A stretch of DNA of 64,000 nt from Alnus glutinosa (taxonomy: Eukaryota > Streptophyta > Magnoliopsida > Fagales > Betulaceae), in NCBI RefSeq assembly GCF_958979055.1, contig NC_084894.1:23839616-23903615 (forward strand). Direction: 5' to 3'. Made by a program: the position numbers and the translations under genes. The notes beneath the pieces are model-generated. The model was not told the origin of the DNA, did not search any database, and saw only the letters and a list, made by a program, of their open reading frames with translations. Below, one piece after another: positions 12,841 through 23,798 of the stretch. Each line of letters begins with the position of its first letter. Positions within the stretch are counted from its first letter, which is position 1.

Positions 12841-13990
12841 TTTAAATTAAATGCCAAAACAAAGAGAGATAAAAGATAAATTATTTTAATATTATTTTAA
12901 ATAAATATCAGAGGAATGAGAGATGAAATATAAAATTTTTAAAATAAATAATGTTAATTAAGGGAGAAACTACTTTTGCTTCTTTAGATGTAGGGTATAA
13001 TTTTTGGTTCATTTGATATTTCATTAGTTTATGGAAGAATAAAGAATATGATTCAAGTGGTTTTTAAGAAGTTTTCCTTATATGTAGGGAATGCGAGATT
13101 GAAATTTAGAAAAGTTACTACTAGTGCTCTTAGTATCTAATTACCAAATCACTCATACTCAAAGAAATGTAAACCAATATTTATGAAACTTAATCATTTA
13201 CAAACCCATAATAAGAAAATGGCATTCTAGAAATTGAACTACCGTTTCTAAGAAACTAGGCAAGAATTACAAACAAAGACAGAAAACATAATACAATCAA
13301 GCTATCCCAATCTATACAGATCATTCTTCTCATTTTATGGGAGGTAAAATTATAAATTAAGTTTTTATTTGATTATATTGGGAATGCCTATCTTATGGAT
13401 TGGATGTGGTTGAGCACTTGGCCTATTAGAATCACCCAATATATCTGTTAGTGAATCTGATCAAGTTGATAAACATGCATGCCACTACAGCAAATGATGC
13501 ACTCTGCTCAACGATAATGATCAAGACTCCCAAGTGCTTTCCACACCTAGCTACTCTGTTTCCTCTAGTGATCGATCATGAGCGTCCATCTACTCGACAT
13601 GTGATTTGGCAAATTATACAGACAACATCTCAAAAACTCTACAACTTAAACTATTACATGGAAGGTATCAGGTATGGTTACAAGTTCATACTGCTAATGC
13701 TTAATTGGAATGAAAAAAAAATATATATATATATACTTTTGTTTATTTCAGCAATTGCTGCTCCTCTTCGATTCCTTAAAACTTCAAACTTTCATTTGTT
13801 ATTAGGTCAATTTAATATTTTCTTTCAATTAATTTTAAATTTTTAAGATAAGTTGTGATTTAAGATGTATAAAATTTATAGTAATAAACGGCTGAAAATG
13901 TTAGGTTGCAATACATTCACATTCGCTATAGTGATGACTGTGCAGTAAAATTAAATAATTATCATGTTTACTTTGGCAAAAAAAAAAAAA

Positions 13991-14925
13991 ACACGTATAT
14001 AGAATTGTAACAATACTTGTGATGTGGTTGACACTTCTTCTTTAAAGTATTCTCTTCGTAATTAAACTACATGATATGACTCCTCAGTCCTCATCCACGA
14101 CTAAGTTCTACGAAAATATCAAGAAAAATAATGTAAGATGATGGCCCATACATTTATTCAACATATATGACTTTACATGCAGAATTCAGACTACGCATTT
14201 AATAGCCTAGGAAAAAAGAAAACAAAGACCTATTCAACCATCTTATCAGTAACGTGTTCTTCGCACTCTTTTGAGCCATACGATTAAATTTAACTTAATC
14301 CTAATCATTGGTTTTACTTCGATCTCATTTAATGCCTCCAACAAGTTTTCCTCACGTCCCTAGCTTGCTCCACTTTTGCGCCTTCCAAACGCTTTCCCTT
14401 GACTTCTTTAAGCCATTTCATTCTTACCAGCCGTCAAACTCTAACCTTTTAAGCATTTCAATTTCAGCCGGTAGATTGGACCTTTTAATCATAGACCTCC
14501 AATCCTTATCATTCAGCATTTAATTTCTCCCACCTACTGATCAGCCACAGCTGTATCATAAGGTTTAACAATAACAAATCGTTGGAGAAGACTTTCCTAA
14601 CAATAAGTAATCGTTGGAGAAGATTATTTTCTGTATTTCTACCTTAAGTGTAATGATGTATTTCCTTATGCTCTGTCGTGTAAAACCAGTATATATACTG
14701 TACATTGTATTCAATAAAACTTAAGCAAAAGTTTTTCCATTTACAATTTCTTTCAGTTATATAAAAGCAGCCAAATTATAAGTTCAGAAAATTCTAGAGT
14801 CTATCATATATATCCTAGGCTTTTGGCAAATCGGACTACCAAATTAAATAATAGCACAACGACCGTACAATATAATTATATATGCAAATTAAATGTGAGT
14901 TCAAAGGGAATATGGGTATAGAATT
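13991..14925. other. Intergenic; possible Ty1/copia LTR remnant near 14530-14760
   Basis: No gene is supported. Around 14530-14760 the sequence has a TATATATAC motif, an AATAAAA signal and a pyrimidine-rich end (TTACAATTTCTTTCAG), an arrangement typical of small copia LTRs. There is no internal region and no confirmed duplication. The 71-residue frame at 14308-14523 is not recognised. Confidence 0.3.
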
Positions 14926-14929
14926 GATT

Positions 14930-15188
14930 TCAAGACCATTTCCATTAATTGAAAATTAAGCAAGAATTTCAGTCACACACTGTAAAGGGTTTTATTTTTT
15001 TATTTTATGATGCGTATAATGGAAATGGATTGATGTGGAATGTAAAGAAAAAAGATGATGAATGCGAAATACTGAAAAAGATAATGAACTGTTCGAGAGG
15101 CTTAGTCTCCAAATTACAGGCAATTGTTAGTTGTTACTATTCTGAAACGCAAATAAGATAGAAAAAAAAAAAAAAAAAAAAAAAAAAA
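14930..15188 (+). mobile_element. Possible poly(A)-tailed retroposed fragment
   Basis: A 70-codon open frame (14949-15161) ends 2 bases before a run of A (about 15164-15187). I do not recognise the protein; it contains NGNGLMWNVKKKDDE. The layout suggests a reverse-transcribed fragment with its tail. The tandem module starting at 15189 abuts the tail directly. Confidence 0.3.
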
Positions 15189-15269
15189 CCGAGCCTACCA
15201 AGTGTTCGAAAAATGCCAGCATGCATGGAACAAACACAGCTTTTAATCCTGGCCTATCACAATAGTCAG

Positions 15270-15397
15270 GAATCAACGTCCACTAAGAACTTCTGACTCA
15301 GCCTCCTTTCTTCTGGCTTCACCCCATGATATTCATGGAACTTCAACCCTCTCAATATCAGTTTGTCTCCTCTCATTAGTGCAACATCTTCCATCAT
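15270..15397 (-). pseudogene. Dihydroneopterin aldolase (FolB) exon fragment, copy 1
   Basis: The minus-strand reading contains GDKLILRGLKFHEYHG and VKPEERRLSQKFLVDVD, which is the N-terminal part of plant dihydroneopterin aldolase. That enzyme of folate synthesis splits dihydroneopterin into hydroxymethyl-dihydropterin and glycolaldehyde. A splice-acceptor-like TTGTTAG lies just before the exon. After VDVD the frame hits a stop, and the rest of the enzyme is absent. A Gly of the HGYHG-like motif is changed (HEYHG). This is a fragment and cannot encode an enzyme. Confidence 0.72.
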
Positions 15398-15909
15398 TGC
15401 TCCTAACAAGAGTCGTTATTTATTAGCCATACACTTAAAAGGGCAGCATGATAACCCTAAGTGTCAAACTAAAGATGTATGGGGACCACATAGATGCTTT
15501 AAGAAAAATGTACATTTCCTTTTGCCAATTAAACAATGAATTTGGTTAAACCCCCTATGGTTTGTGCCAATTCTAATCACATCCATCGGTTTCTAACCAC
15601 ATCTCTTATGGCACTAAGGAGAAGGGTAAGAGGAGATTCGAAACTTACGTTATATGACATCACGTGACCAGCAACTCAAATGGAACAACAATAAGATTGG
15701 AGAAATCATAACAAATAAATGTTAGATAGAGAAAGAAAGAAAGGAGAGGGAAGGCAAGGGTTGTTTGTTAGAGAGTTGTGTGCTGGGCATTTTGCGACTT
15801 TTAGCCCATTTCCAATTTTATTGTCTTCTACCGGCATTGTTTCTTACTGGTTTGATGTTGTCTAGCCTTGTTCTTTGATCTTTTTGTATGCTACTTGCTT
15901 AGGCGAAAA

Positions 15910-15947
<38 letters not shown>

Positions 15948-16227
15948 CTAGCATCCAAATTTTCAGCAATAATCCTATCATTTTAGAACATCACACTTGT
16001 GATTCTATACAACAAATTTCCAAATAGGTCAAAAAGTTTCAGACTTACGTAGGTTGGAATGAAATCTTTCAATGATAAAGCCCTATAATCGTAATGGTGT
16101 CCACGAAGAAGGAATAACTCTATGGTACACATCCTATATATAGTCCCACCTTCAGGAATCAAAGATTAAAAAGGTACTTAGCAACCAGCAATTGATTAAA
16201 AATAAAAACAGAAGAAACACCACTTAC

Positions 16228-16844
16228 ATGAACAGATGTTGTATAGTGACCGCCACCCAAACCTCCATAGTGATTACTAATTGCATACAGCATGTAGCAA
16301 TTAGACAACTGGCTATTCCTGTGGGTAATGTAGGTTGAGAAATCAAGTTCATCAACTGGGAAATCAACAAAACGTTTATAGCTTATTCTTAAAATATCGG
16401 TCGTATGAGAACCTCTTCAAATGAACAAAAGAATCTCAAGCAATCGCCAGAGATCTAGCTTTTTGAAGGCTTGCCTAAGCTTCTTGCAGCTAGGGCAGTA
16501 CCTATAGTGACATATAGAACAAAGTAATTATACAAAGCAGAATAAAATAACAGCTTGATTTGCATAAGAATAAATCAAAGAGGTTTGTAATGGTATAAGG
16601 ACCAAACCCAATCTGAGATTAATCAAGTAAAAGTATTTATTTATTTTTTTTCATTCTCATTCACCAAACAAAGTCAAGAATAACTGTCAACAAGAACAAA
16701 AAAAATTTAGAGCTAGAATGAAAAAAAAAATGTGAGTACAAACTAACCACATGTCTTCTGGTCCTAAAGGCTCCTCCTTTAAGAAGGCTTCAAGGCATTT
16801 GTATAGAGAAACAGACTCTTGAGGCATCCTCATGAATGTGGTCT
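16228..16844 (-). pseudogene. Ubiquitin-specific protease exons, copy 1 (decayed)
   Basis: Two minus-strand exons are readable. Exon 16748-16844 encodes SVSLYKCLEAFLKEEPLG and then PEDMW, bounded by a CGTAG acceptor and a GTTAGT donor. Exon 16228-16501 encodes YCPSCKKLRQAFKKLDLWR, RFSYDRYFKNKL, DFPVDELDFSTYI and YAISNHYGGLGGGHYT, closed by a GTAAGTG donor. This is the C-terminal catalytic half of a plant UBP (peptidase C19), with the catalytic-His motif GGHY. A 1-base deletion after the LEI motif and a TAA in KLETF break the frame. The zinc-finger and Cys-box exons are absent. Confidence 0.75.
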
Positions 16845-17257
16845 ACGAAGAACACACAAGAAGGGCAATTTTTATGACAATCCAATCCCATCAGTAAAAA
16901 CTTAGATGTCTTCTTCAAAACTTTTGAAAACTTTCAGCCCCATACAAGTTCCCAAAGAGAGAAGTGAAAAAAAACTAATTTGATGTAAGCTGTATATTAA
17001 ACCATCATTACCCATTGAAAAAGTGATGCCTTTTCTTGTAATTGTTACTTAATTCCTCAAGCCTCCAGATAAAGTAAGAGAAGGAAAAGCAACCCAAGAA
17101 TCTGTGTTGTCCTCCCAAATAAACCCTCAATACTAGTCTCAAATAATCAAATATAAGAATCAGAAGAAAACCAAGATATATACAGGAAACACTAATCGTG
17201 ATGAACTCCGGTCCTCCAGTGACATATAGGTCATTTTAAAGAAAGAAAGGAAACATG

Positions 17258-17671
17258 TCAATTTCTATTATAATCCAACTGTTTCATTTCCACTGCAATG
17301 GTCCAAAGTGTAACCTTAATCCTTCCCAAGTCCATATGGTATTCATCTCCTGCATGAAACAAATGAACCTTGTCATTCACTATAATCCAACTGCAACCTG
17401 GATTCTTCCTGATCCCTTTTGATTTCTTGGTCATTCTGACTTCATTCCCATCCTTCCTTTTCCCTGTTACAGAATATAAGTTCAATAAGACCACATAAGG
17501 GGTTGCACTATCGGGCTCCAATTCGATAAGGTTTTGAGCCGCGAGCTTTGCAATATCAGTACGCATATGGGTCCTGCTTGCACCAAGAAGAGCTCCCCAA
17601 ACTCCAGAATGTGGCTCAAAAGGCATTGACTGGATCAAATCAACTGCTTTGTCTAGCAATCCAGCTTGGCC
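17258..17671 (-). pseudogene. PPR 3'-end fragment, copy 1
   Basis: Encodes the last 133 residues of the PPR gene at 20743-22824. It runs from LDKAVDLIQSMPFEPHSGVW through the E and E+ motifs (NPGCSWIIVNDKVHLFHAGD). It differs from the main copy by scattered substitutions and keeps an open frame, but it has no start region or upstream repeats. The coding homology ends abruptly at LINE sequence. It is a by-product of the 2.5-kb duplication and is unlikely to be expressed as a protein. Confidence 0.85.
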
Positions 17672-18147
17672 AAGTGCCGGATTAAATGTTCTAGTTGATA
17701 TTCAAAGTAAGCTATCTGAAGTGGTTCTTGGAGATACAAATTTGCCGATTTGGAAATCTCAAAGGGGCTTGTATAATTGTTCTAAGACTTGGGACTAGCT
17801 GAGGAATCGACAGCCCTCGGAGGTTCCTTGGTACAAAGTGATCTGGTTTTCCAAGGCTATCCCTCGACATGCATTTATGTTGTGGTTAGTCTTTAAAGAC
17901 TCCCTTGCTACCAAAGATAGAATGCGCTCTTGAGAGTCTTTAAAAACTCCCTTGATTCCCTGTGTCGTTTCTGTTTTGGCCATCAAGAGTGTAGTGAACA
18001 CTAGTTCTTTCATTGTGGCTTCAGCAGGAGACTATGGAGACAATTGATGGATGATTGTCTAATTTCAGATCCGCATGTGAGATGGGATCAGATTATGGAA
18101 TGGAGTATTGGTTATCTTCAGGGAAAAAGTTTGAAGGCTTATTCATC

Positions 18148-18199
<52 letters not shown>

Positions 18200-18624
18200 G
18201 AAGGCTATCCTGTGTAAGCTTAGTCTTGCAGCTCTTGTGTATCACTTGTGGAAACAAAGGAACGACTTATGTTTTGGGAACATTCCTTGTACGGAGGAAC
18301 TCATCCTTGCCCAGATTAGATGGCAAGTTCGAATGAGGATTCTGCATAGAGGGAAATTCAAAAGGACGGCTGTAAATGAAGCTTTAGCTTCTAAGTGGAA
18401 TGTCCAGTCTGTCCTGTAGTGTCTATGCTTTGGTTTTTTCCTTGTGTTGGTTTTGATTGTGTTGTCAGGTGTTCCTTTAAGGAGATTGTTGCAATAAAGT
18501 TTCCTTCATAGGACTTGTAGTGTTGGTGCTTCCTTTTGAGGAGCTTGTTTCCAGTTTTGTTTACTGGAGTGTTGTAATGGACTGTGTTTGTTCTATAAAG
18601 TTTTTAGTTCATCAAAAAAAAAAC
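17672..18624 (+). mobile_element. 5'-truncated L1-type LINE, 3' end
   Basis: The plus-strand reading contains WYKVIWFSKAIPRHAFMLW then LVFKDSLATKDRM, the zinc-binding (zf-RVT) region at the C-terminus of plant LINE ORF2. Further on it has YHLWKQRNDLCFGN and QVRMRILHRGKFKRT, the usual end of ORF2. An untranslated tail follows (GTTTTTAGTTCATC) and ends in a short poly(A) at about 18615-18624. Several stops and frameshifts show that it is dead. It sits exactly between the two copies of the 2.5-kb module and contains a smaller nested insertion. Confidence 0.85.
18140..18190 (+). mobile_element. 51-bp poly(A) micro-insertion inside the LINE
   Basis: The duplication AAAAAGTTTGAAGGCT (18124-18139 and 18191-18206, 16 bp) brackets TATTCATCCAT followed by about 40 A. 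The 11 non-A bases resemble the TTCATC terminus of the LINE family seen at 18600 and 36185. It therefore looks like an extremely 5'-truncated LINE insertion. Confidence 0.75.
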
Positions 18625-18699
18625 ACGCATCTACCAAGTGTTTGAAAACTGCCAGAATGCATGGAAGAAACACAGCTTTTAATCCTGGCCTATCACATT

Positions 18700-18832
18700 G
18701 GTCAGAATCAACGTCCACCAAGAACTTCTGACCCAGCTTCCTTTCTTCTGGCTTCACCCCATGATTTCCATGTAACTTCAACCCTCTCAATATCAGTTTG
18801 TCTCCTCTCATTACTGCAACATCTTCCATCAT
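18700..18832 (-). pseudogene. Dihydroneopterin aldolase exon fragment, copy 2
   Basis: Minus-strand reading MMEDVAVMRGDKLILRGLK, then HGVKPEERKLGQKFLVDVD, which is the same aldolase N-terminal exon as copy 1. The frame stays open for 83 codons, but after VDVD the residues no longer resemble the enzyme and the catalytic remainder is missing. No further aldolase exon was found nearby. It is a gene fragment, possibly carried here together with the UBP exons. Confidence 0.72.
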
Positions 18833-19755
18833 TGCTCCTAACAAGAGTCGTTATTTATTAGCCATACACTTAAAAGGGTAGCAATATAACCCTAAGTGTC
18901 AAGCTAAAGATGTATGGGGACCATATAGATGCTTTAAGAAAAATGTATATTTCCTTTTGCCAATAAAACAATGAATTCGGTTAAACCCCCTATGGTTTGT
19001 GCCAATTCTAACCACATCGATATCTCTTATGGTACTTAAGTTTTCTAATACACCACATTCATCCCCTTTGGTAATATATATATATATATTGATAAGTATT
19101 TGGCTTGGCACTGAGGGGAAGGGAAAGGGGAAATTCGAACTAGTGACCTCCCCTTTTATTATATTCACCACCAAAGCCTACGAGATCATGTGACCTTACA
19201 CTTACGAGCAATTCAAATATTGGAACAACAATAAGATTGGAGAAATCATAACAAATAAATGTTAGATAGAGAAAGAAAGGAGGAGGAAGGCAAGGGTTGT
19301 TTGGTAGAGAGTTGTGTGCCGAGGGCATTTAGCGGCTTTTAGCCCATTTCCGATTTTGTTGTCTTCTACCGGCATTTGTTCTTACTGGTTCGAAGTTGTA
19401 GTAAGGGTTTATAGCCTAGTATGAAATTTGGACTAGCATCCAAATTTTCAGCAATAATCCTATCATTTTAAACATCACACTTGTGATTCTATACAACAAA
19501 TTTAAAAGAAGTTCGAAAAGTTTCAGACTTACGTAGGTTGGAATGAAATTTCAGACTTATGTAGGTTGGAATGAAACCTTTCAATGATAAAGCCCTATAA
19601 TCATAATGGTGTCCACGAAGAAGGAATAACTCTATGGTACACATCCTATATATAGTCCCACCTTCAGGAATCAAACATTTAAAAGGTACTTAGCAACCAG
19701 CAATTGATAAAAAAATAAATAAATAAAATCCCATAACAGAAGAAACACCACTTAC

Positions 19756-20328
19756 ATGAACAGAAGCTGTATAGTGACCGCCACCCAAACCCTTATAGTG
19801 ATTACTAATTGCTTACAGCATGTAGGTTGAGAAATCAAGTTCATCAACTGGGAAATCAACAAACGTTTCTAGCTTATTCTTAAAATATCGGTCATATGAG
19901 AACCTCTTCAAATGAACAGCAACAATCTCAGGCAATCACCAGCGATCTAGCTTTTTGAAGGCTTGCCTAGGCTTCCTGCAGCTGGGCAGTACCTATAGTG
20001 ACATATAGAGCAAAGTAATTATACAAAGTGGAATAAAATAACAGCTTGATTTGCATAAGAATAAGTCAAAGAGGTTTGTAATGGTATAAGGACCAAACCC
20101 AATCTGAGATTAATCATGTAAAAATATTTTTTTTTTTCATTCTCATTCACCAAACAAAGTCGAGAATAACTGTCAACAAGAACAAAAAAAAATTTAGAGC
20201 TAGAATGAAAAAAATGAGAGTACACACTAACCACATGTCTCCTGGTCCTAAAGGCTACTCCTTTAAGAAGGCTTTTCAAGGCATTTGTATAGAGAAACAG
20301 ACTCTTGAGGCATCCTCATGAATGTGGT
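19756..20328 (-). pseudogene. Ubiquitin-specific protease exons, copy 2 (decayed)
   Basis: The same two UBP exons as copy 1 (about 20232-20328 and 19756-19992). Independent damage is visible. In the first exon a base insertion and a stop interrupt LYKCLEAFLKEE. In the second a TGA replaces the Arg codon of LDLWRLPE (CGA to TGA), and the segment between DFSTY and YMLYAIS has lost about 37 bases. Splice-like borders remain. Both copies being broken by different lesions means that neither supplies a UBP and that decay continued after the duplication. Confidence 0.72.
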
Positions 20329-20742
20329 CTACAAAGAACACACAAGAAGGACAATTTTTATGACAATCCAATCCCATCAGTAAAAACTTAGATGTCTTCT
20401 TCAAAACTTTAGAAAACTTTCAGCCCCATACAAGTTCCCAAAGAGAGAAGTGAAAAAAACTAATTTGATGTAAGCTGTATATTAAACCATCATTACCCAT
20501 TGAAAGAGTGATGCCTTTTCTTGTAATAATTACTTAATTCCTCAAGCCTCCAGTTAAAGTAAGAGAAGGAAAAGCAACCCAAGAATCTATGTTGTCCTCC
20601 CATGTAAAGCCTCAATACTAGCCTCAAATAATCAAATATAAGAATCAGAAGAAAACCAAGATATATACAAGAAACACTAATGGTGATGACCTCCGGTCCT
20701 CCAGTGACATGTAGGTCTTTTTAAAGAAAGAAAGGAAACATG

Positions 20743-22824
20743 TCAATATCTATTGTAATCCAACTGTTTCATTTCCACAGCAATGTTCCAAAGTGTAACC
20801 TTAATCCTTTCCAAGTCCATATGGTATTCATCTCCTGCATGAAACAAATGAACCTTGTCATTCACTATAATCCAACTGCAACCTGGATTCTTCTTGATCC
20901 CTTTTGATTTCTTGGTCATTCTGACTTCATTCCCATCCTTCCTTTTCCCTGTTACAGAATATAAGTTCGATAAGACCACGTAAGGGGTTGCATTATCAGG
21001 CTCCAATTCAATAAGGTGTTCAGCCGCGAGCTTTGCAATATCAATACGCATATGGGTCCTGCTTGCACCAAGAAGAGCTCCCCAAACTCCAGAATGTGGC
21101 TCAAAAGGCATTGACTGGATCAAATCAACTGCTCTGTCTAGCAATCCAGCTCGGCCAAAGAGATCAACCATGCATGCATAGTGGTCAGGCCCTGGTTCAA
21201 TATTATATTGTGAACTCATTGAGATAAAGTAGTTTCATCCTTCTTCTACAAATCCCACATGGGTGCAAGCTGAAAGAACACCAAGAAATGTGATTTGATT
21301 TGTTTCCTGACCTTCATTCTGCATTTCCCGAAATAAATTGAGTGCTTCTTCTCCAAACCCATTTTGGGCATACCCAGTAATCATCGAGTTAAAAGAAACA
21401 ATATTAGGTGCAGTGATGTTTGTGAAGATCCGGTAGGCATCATCCATATTTCCACATTTTGAGTACATCGAGACCAAAGAGTTTTGAATGGACAAATCAA
21501 ATTCCATAACCATCTTTAATACATGAGCATGGATTTGCAGCCCTTGGTTAAGTGTTGCTAAATTGGCTGAAGCACTAAGCACACTACTCAAAGTAAGAGG
21601 GTTTGGCCTGACTGCTTTCTGAAGCATCTTAATAAACCAATGGAAGGCCTCCTCATACTCCCCATTATTCACAAACCCTGAAATGACAGCAGTCCAAGAA
21701 ATATCATCTTTCTCAGGCATCAATTTAAACAACTGAACGCATTTGTCAGTTATCCCTTTGCTAGAGAATCCTGTAATCATGGTCGTCCATGATACTACAT
21801 CTTTTTCTGTCATCCTCTCGAATAGCCTGAAGGCTTCTTCAATTGAGCCACATTGAACGTAACCTGCAATCAATGAATTCCAAGAAACTACATCTTTCCT
21901 ACTCATATGATGAAATAACTTGGTAGCTACATCCATACAACCAAATTTACAATACATGGTCATGATAGAATTTCCTAAGAAGACATCAAAGTCAAATCCC
22001 ATGTGTGAAACTAATCCATGCACTTGAATCCCTTCTCCACACCTATCGAAAGTGCCACAAGCCTCAAACAGCACAGTCAAGGTAGTTGAATTAACCTTCA
22101 CTATTCCTTCCCTTTGCATGCCTAAAAACAATTCAAACCCATCTTTGAAACTCTTTATCTTCATATACCCATCAATCATTGCAGTCCAAGTAACTACATT
22201 TCTCTCGGGCATGATATCAAACAAATTCCTGGCATCAACTATCCGTTCCCCTTTGCAGTACCCATCAACCATAGAGCTCCAAGAAACCACGTCTCTTTCC
22301 ACCATACCCTCAAAAACCCAACCCGCCTCTTCCAACCTTCCCACCTTCAAAAACCCATTTATCAAGGCATTCGAACAAACAGGGTCCCGCCACTTCACTG
22401 GCATCTCAGAATAGAGCTTCTCGGCCTTGTCAAGCATCCCTGCCCGTACAAAACCTGTGATCATGGCAGCATAAGAGATAGCATTACGCTTGGGCATCTC
22501 AGAAAACAGCTCAAAAGCTTCTTCTACCATACAATTGTTCCAAATATATGCAGTGATCATGGCATTATATGAAGCGGTGCTTCGTTCGGGCATTTCGTCA
22601 AACATATTTCGAGCTTTGACAGTTTTGCCATTTTCTCCGTATGCTGTGAGCATGGCAGTCCAAGAGATGGTATTCTTGTGGGGCATGCGATCGAAGATGG
22701 ACTCAGCCTCTTTGATATCACCGTTTTTTCCATATTTCGTGATCTGAGTGTTGCAGTAAACGAGAAATTTGCTGCCTTTTTCGCGCAGAGATTGGGTTTT
22801 GATAGAATCACGGTGGAGACGCAT
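20743..22824 (-). CDS. PLS-class PPR protein (E/E+), one in-frame TGA
   Basis: Pentatricopeptide-repeat protein expected to act on RNA in mitochondria or plastids. PLS-class proteins with E/E+ ends usually guide C-to-U editing. The start at 22824 is the first Met after an in-frame TAA. About fifteen PPR motifs follow (for example NTISWTAMLTAYGENGKTVK and DVVSWNSLIAGYVQCGSIEE), then the E/E+ region NPGCSWIIVNDKVHLFHAGD. There is no DYW domain. The order of motifs and the VYCNTQITK start resemble Arabidopsis At1g53600, from memory. A TGA at 21235-21237 interrupts an otherwise continuous frame of about 693 codons, at the place where the family usually has Trp (VEEGW), a one-base TGG to TGA change. 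The UBP and aldolase fragments lie directly downstream. Confidence 0.87.
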
Positions 22825-23758
22825 GAGTAATGAAACTTAAAATATGGAGAGTTTGAGCAGGAAAACTGTTTATGTACAAACGTAGTAAGCCGTTTAGCAC
22901 CCATGATTGTTGGTAACAGAGAAAATTCCCTAATGTTGGTAACCTGAATCACTCGAACAAGACTTCGGGAATCATGACGTTCTCGCCGCGAGCATTGTTG
23001 CGGTCAAACAAGGTGGAGTATTTCAATGAAGCTTTGATACTTTGGGAAAGGCGATTACAGGATAGACAGAACAGAAATATGGGTCGGCCCAATCTTCAAA
23101 CAGTTACTAAGAAATATTTTCTGATTACTCATCAGAGCCAAACAACAGCATGAGATCTACCATGACAAGGTTCCGTATTAATGATTCTTAAAGCAACTGT
23201 TCTTAGATGTGATCCAAGATGTGTAGTAACAACATAAATCAGTATACCATTTGGAGTTAGATACATTAATCAAAAACATCACAGCAGTAAACCAACAAAT
23301 GTGCAAATCCAAAGTTATGCCATATCCCGAGGCTCTGCAAACAAACAAAGACTGAATATCAAAAATAGAGATGTCTCAGATATAGATGAAACTAGGATAA
23401 ATATGCATATACTTCGAAAGAAAGGATGTAAGTTCCTGATTTCTATTACTTTATCTCAAAAAACAAACATTACCGACTAACCTTAATTCCCTGAACAATA
23501 CATATATATTAATGTACACATGGTTCAAAGAACTACTAAACGCAAATTAACATTAAATTTTTAAGTATGTAAACTAAAAAAATTGCAAGCTTTTTTTATT
23601 AAAAACAATGCACAGATGATTTTCGTGTTCTATAACCTGTGGGTAAAATGAAAATACAAAAGAAAACTAGACATTTTCACCTTACCCACAACCAATGGCC
23701 GAAAATCCCTCAGTTGGCTTCATCGACCTTTTTCTCCTTCTTCTTCTCTGCGTCTCTT

Positions 23759-23798
<40 letters not shown>

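Larger units (their letters stand above)
9801..13990. repeat. Upstream block X1, paralogous to 58390-63410
   Basis: A non-coding block that matches the sequence upstream of RLP-E nearly end to end. It contains three copies of the array motif AAATGGACACATGAGTTTAA (about 9911, 10487 and 12795), TA repeats (10250-10279, 11972-12005), a hAT-like element (11713-12590), an orphan RLP promoter-like piece (12591-12840) and a segment (13380-13990) conserved at 62690-63410. No gene is supported. The open frame at 13451-13846 is not maintained in the paralogue. Confidence 0.7.
15189..17671 (-). repeat. Direct-repeat copy 1 of the aldolase/UBP/PPR-end module
   Basis: About 2.5 kb matching 18625-21150 in the same orientation. 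It comprises the dihydroneopterin aldolase exon, two ubiquitin-protease exons and only the 3' end of the PPR gene. Left edge: both copies start right after a poly(A) run with CTACCAAGTGT. Right edge: PPR homology stops at about 17671, where LINE sequence begins. It includes a TA microsatellite (15911-15945) absent from copy 2. Confidence 0.88.
18625..21150 (-). repeat. Direct-repeat copy 2 of the aldolase/UBP/PPR-end module
   Basis: Partner of 15189-17671 in the same orientation. Here the PPR part continues into the complete gene, so this is the parental arrangement. Substitutions and small indels separate the copies, including a deletion of about 37 bp in the UBP exon here and a TA-repeat gain in the other copy. 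Confidence 0.88.

Noticed and set aside
18593-18844. Intact small dihydroneopterin aldolase gene
   Set aside because: The open frame matches the enzyme only up to VDVD. The remaining two thirds, including the catalytic region, is unrelated sequence.
21235-21237. Selenocysteine or programmed read-through at TGA in the PPR gene
   Set aside because: Land plants lack selenoprotein synthesis, no read-through context is evident, and a simple TGG to TGA mutation explains it.
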